Positions 6,881-7,710 of a stretch of DNA of 7,710 nt are shown piece after piece. The DNA comes from Alphaproteobacteria bacterium (lineage in GTDB: Bacteria > Pseudomonadota > Alphaproteobacteria > RF32 > CAG-239), in the NCBI GenBank assembly GCA_017557925.1, contig JAFYWO010000108.1, positions 1 through 7,710 of the forward strand, written 5' to 3'. Made by a program: the position numbers and the translations under genes. Numbering within the stretch: the first letter of the stretch is position 1; each line of letters begins with the position of its first letter. The notes under the pieces were generated by a model, which was not told the DNA's origin, did not search any database, and saw nothing but the letters and a program-made list of their open reading frames with translations.

Positions 6881-6883
6881 CTA
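6881..6883 (-). other. parA: In-frame amber (TAG) codon inside parA
   Basis: Reading the minus strand, the codons are AAA TTA GAA ATA TAG GGA ATT GTT: KLEI, stop, GIV. ParA proteins of this type normally have Glu or Gln at this position (KLEIEGI or KLEIQGI, from memory), and GAG or CAG differ from TAG by one base. It is a clean substitution, not a frameshift. It could be an assembly error, a strain mutation or a read-through codon. Confidence 0.9.
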
Positions 6884-7417
6884 TATTTCTAATTTTGGAT
6901 TAAAATTCCTTTTTATGGTATTGATATTTTTAACCAAATCAGCCAACCCCTCAAGCGCTAAAAACTCGCTCTGCAAGGGAACAATCACAGAATCTGACGA
7001 AACAAGCGCATTCAATGTTATGAGATTTAATGATGGCGGACAATCTATTAACACATAATCATATTTATTATCTAATGTATTAAGTGCATTTTTTAATATA
7101 TATTCTCTTTTATCTACATCACTTAATTCTATCTCTGCTGCTGCTAATGCTGGAGCTGAAGGTAATATATCAAATTTTTTAATATCTGTTTTTATAATAG
7201 CATCTTCAATCTTACAATTACTTATCATTAAATCATAGGTAGAAAATAAGCATTTATTTTTATTTATACCAAGAGACGTTGTTGCATTCCCCTGAGGATC
7301 CATATCTAAAATAAGGACATTTTTACCTATTGCAGCCATTGCTGTTGCAATATTAACTGCTGTTGTTGTTTTACCTACTCCACCTTTACGGTTTGCAATA
7401 GATATAACTTTTACCAT
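6881..7417 (-). CDS. parA: Chromosome partitioning ATPase ParA (Soj), N-terminal part up to TAG
   Basis: ParA is the Walker-type ATPase that forms nucleoid-bound gradients moved by ParB. This 178-residue part holds the deviant Walker A KGGVGKTT (11-18, with both signature lysines K11 and K16), the Walker A' LILDMDPQGN (D40) and Walker B YVLIDCPPSL (D125). It stops at the amber codon after KLEI, whereas family members run to about 255 residues; the missing third follows in frame. If translation really stops here the product lacks the end of the nucleotide pocket and should be inactive, unless the two pieces associate. The start ATG abuts the rsmG TAA directly, and AAGGAG lies seven bases before that ATG, supporting this start and coupling to rsmG. 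The rsmG-parA-parB order is the classic origin-proximal cluster, usually led by mnmG. Confidence 0.93.
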   Translation of the reverse strand: MVKVISIANRKGGVGKTTTAVNIATAMAAIGKNVLILDMDPQGNATTSLGINKNKCLFSTYDLMISNCKIEDAIIKTDIKKFDILPSAPALAAAEIELSDVDKREYILKNALNTLDNKYDYVLIDCPPSLNLITLNALVSSDSVIVPLQSEFLALEGLADLVKNINTIKRNFNPKLEI

Positions 7418-7710
7418 TTATATTCTCCTTATGTTATGTATTTGTAATATACAACCTGTGTCACTTGTTAAACTTTTTTCTGCAATATAATCAAATTTCC
7501 ATTTTTTTTCTGCCTCAATTATTTCTTCTTTCCATTTTTCTCCTTTAGGAAAGATTAAACGTGTTGTTTGTTTACAAAATGGTTTTGAATACTCTAATAA
7601 TTTTGGTAGTGATGCCAAAGCTCTTGATGATATTATATCAGCTTTTGGTAATTTTAAGTTTTCTATTCTATCGTTATATATATTAATATCTAATCCTAAT
7701 TTTTCTTTAA
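7418..7710 (-). CDS. rsmG: 16S rRNA (guanine 527-N7)-methyltransferase RsmG, C-terminal part
   Basis: RsmG (GidB) uses SAM to methylate N7 of G527 in 16S rRNA; its loss gives low-level streptomycin resistance. Only the last 97 codons or so are here, because the frame runs unbroken to the right edge and the SAM-binding glycine loop lies outside. The visible part has the characteristic ADIISSRALASLPKLLEYS stretch, then RLIFPKGEKWKEEI, and the ending TGCILQIHNIRR, which fit the alphaproteobacterial version (SRAL.PL, the LFLKG-like strand and the final beta strand). A TTG at 7618 is an internal leucine of SRALAS, not a start. It ends with TAA directly against the parA ATG, and carries the parA Shine-Dalgarno in its last codons. 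Confidence 0.93.
   Translation of the reverse strand, partial: KEKLGLDINIYNDRIENLKLPKADIISSRALASLPKLLEYSKPFCKQTTRLIFPKGEKWKEEIIEAEKKWKFDYIAEKSLTSDTGCILQIHNIRRI

Noticed and set aside
6647..7417. Frameshift in parA
   Set aside because: The two halves are in the same frame and join as KLEI-TAG-GIVLT; the break is a single nonsense codon, not an insertion or deletion.
7616..7618. TTG as an rsmG start, giving a 66-residue protein
   Set aside because: The frame continues upstream to the window edge with conserved RsmG sequence (ADIISSRALAS), so the TTG is an internal leucine.

Overview
The window is a piece of a very AT-rich bacterial chromosome (roughly 70% A+T by eye). Gene content and order point to an alphaproteobacterium with a low-GC genome: an IalB-family protein next to rlmN, an RlmN with the CHTGSQ version of the radical-SAM loop, a GldG/DUF4340 envelope protein, and an rsmG-parA-parB cluster that usually lies near the replication origin. 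A gut or host-associated lineage is a guess from base composition. No tRNA, rRNA, CRISPR array, insertion sequence or phage gene was recognised.

Layout. Positions 1-2611 (+) hold a GldG-like ABC auxiliary protein fused to a DUF4340 domain (open at the left edge), overlapping a FieF/YiiP-like cation diffusion facilitator. Facing it with a 1-base gap is a minus-strand pair, an exported IalB-family protein followed by rlmN, joined by an ATGA overlap (4189 down to 2613). A divergent promoter region of about 100 bases separates this pair from cca (+, 4288-5511). A 248-base AT-rich convergent gap with a terminator hairpin follows. The right end carries rsmG (partial), parA and parB, all on the minus strand, nearly abutting and each with a good Shine-Dalgarno where it can be seen.

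The genes serve housekeeping roles: 16S and 23S rRNA/tRNA methylation (RsmG, RlmN), tRNA 3'-end synthesis (Cca), chromosome segregation (ParA/ParB), metal export and envelope functions. Two of them are abnormal. ParA is interrupted by an in-frame TAG at codon 179 although everything downstream is intact and conserved. The Cca-like protein keeps the class II fold but departs from the family at several active-site positions: the DxD is NxD, HGT is FFT, the flexible loop between motifs A and B is about eight residues short, and EDxxR is YDxxR. This raises the possibility of a CC-adding, repurposed or degenerate nucleotidyltransferase. The GldG-DUF4340 fusion is the third unusual point. No undescribed multi-gene system could be recognised; the Cca-like enzyme is the best lead.
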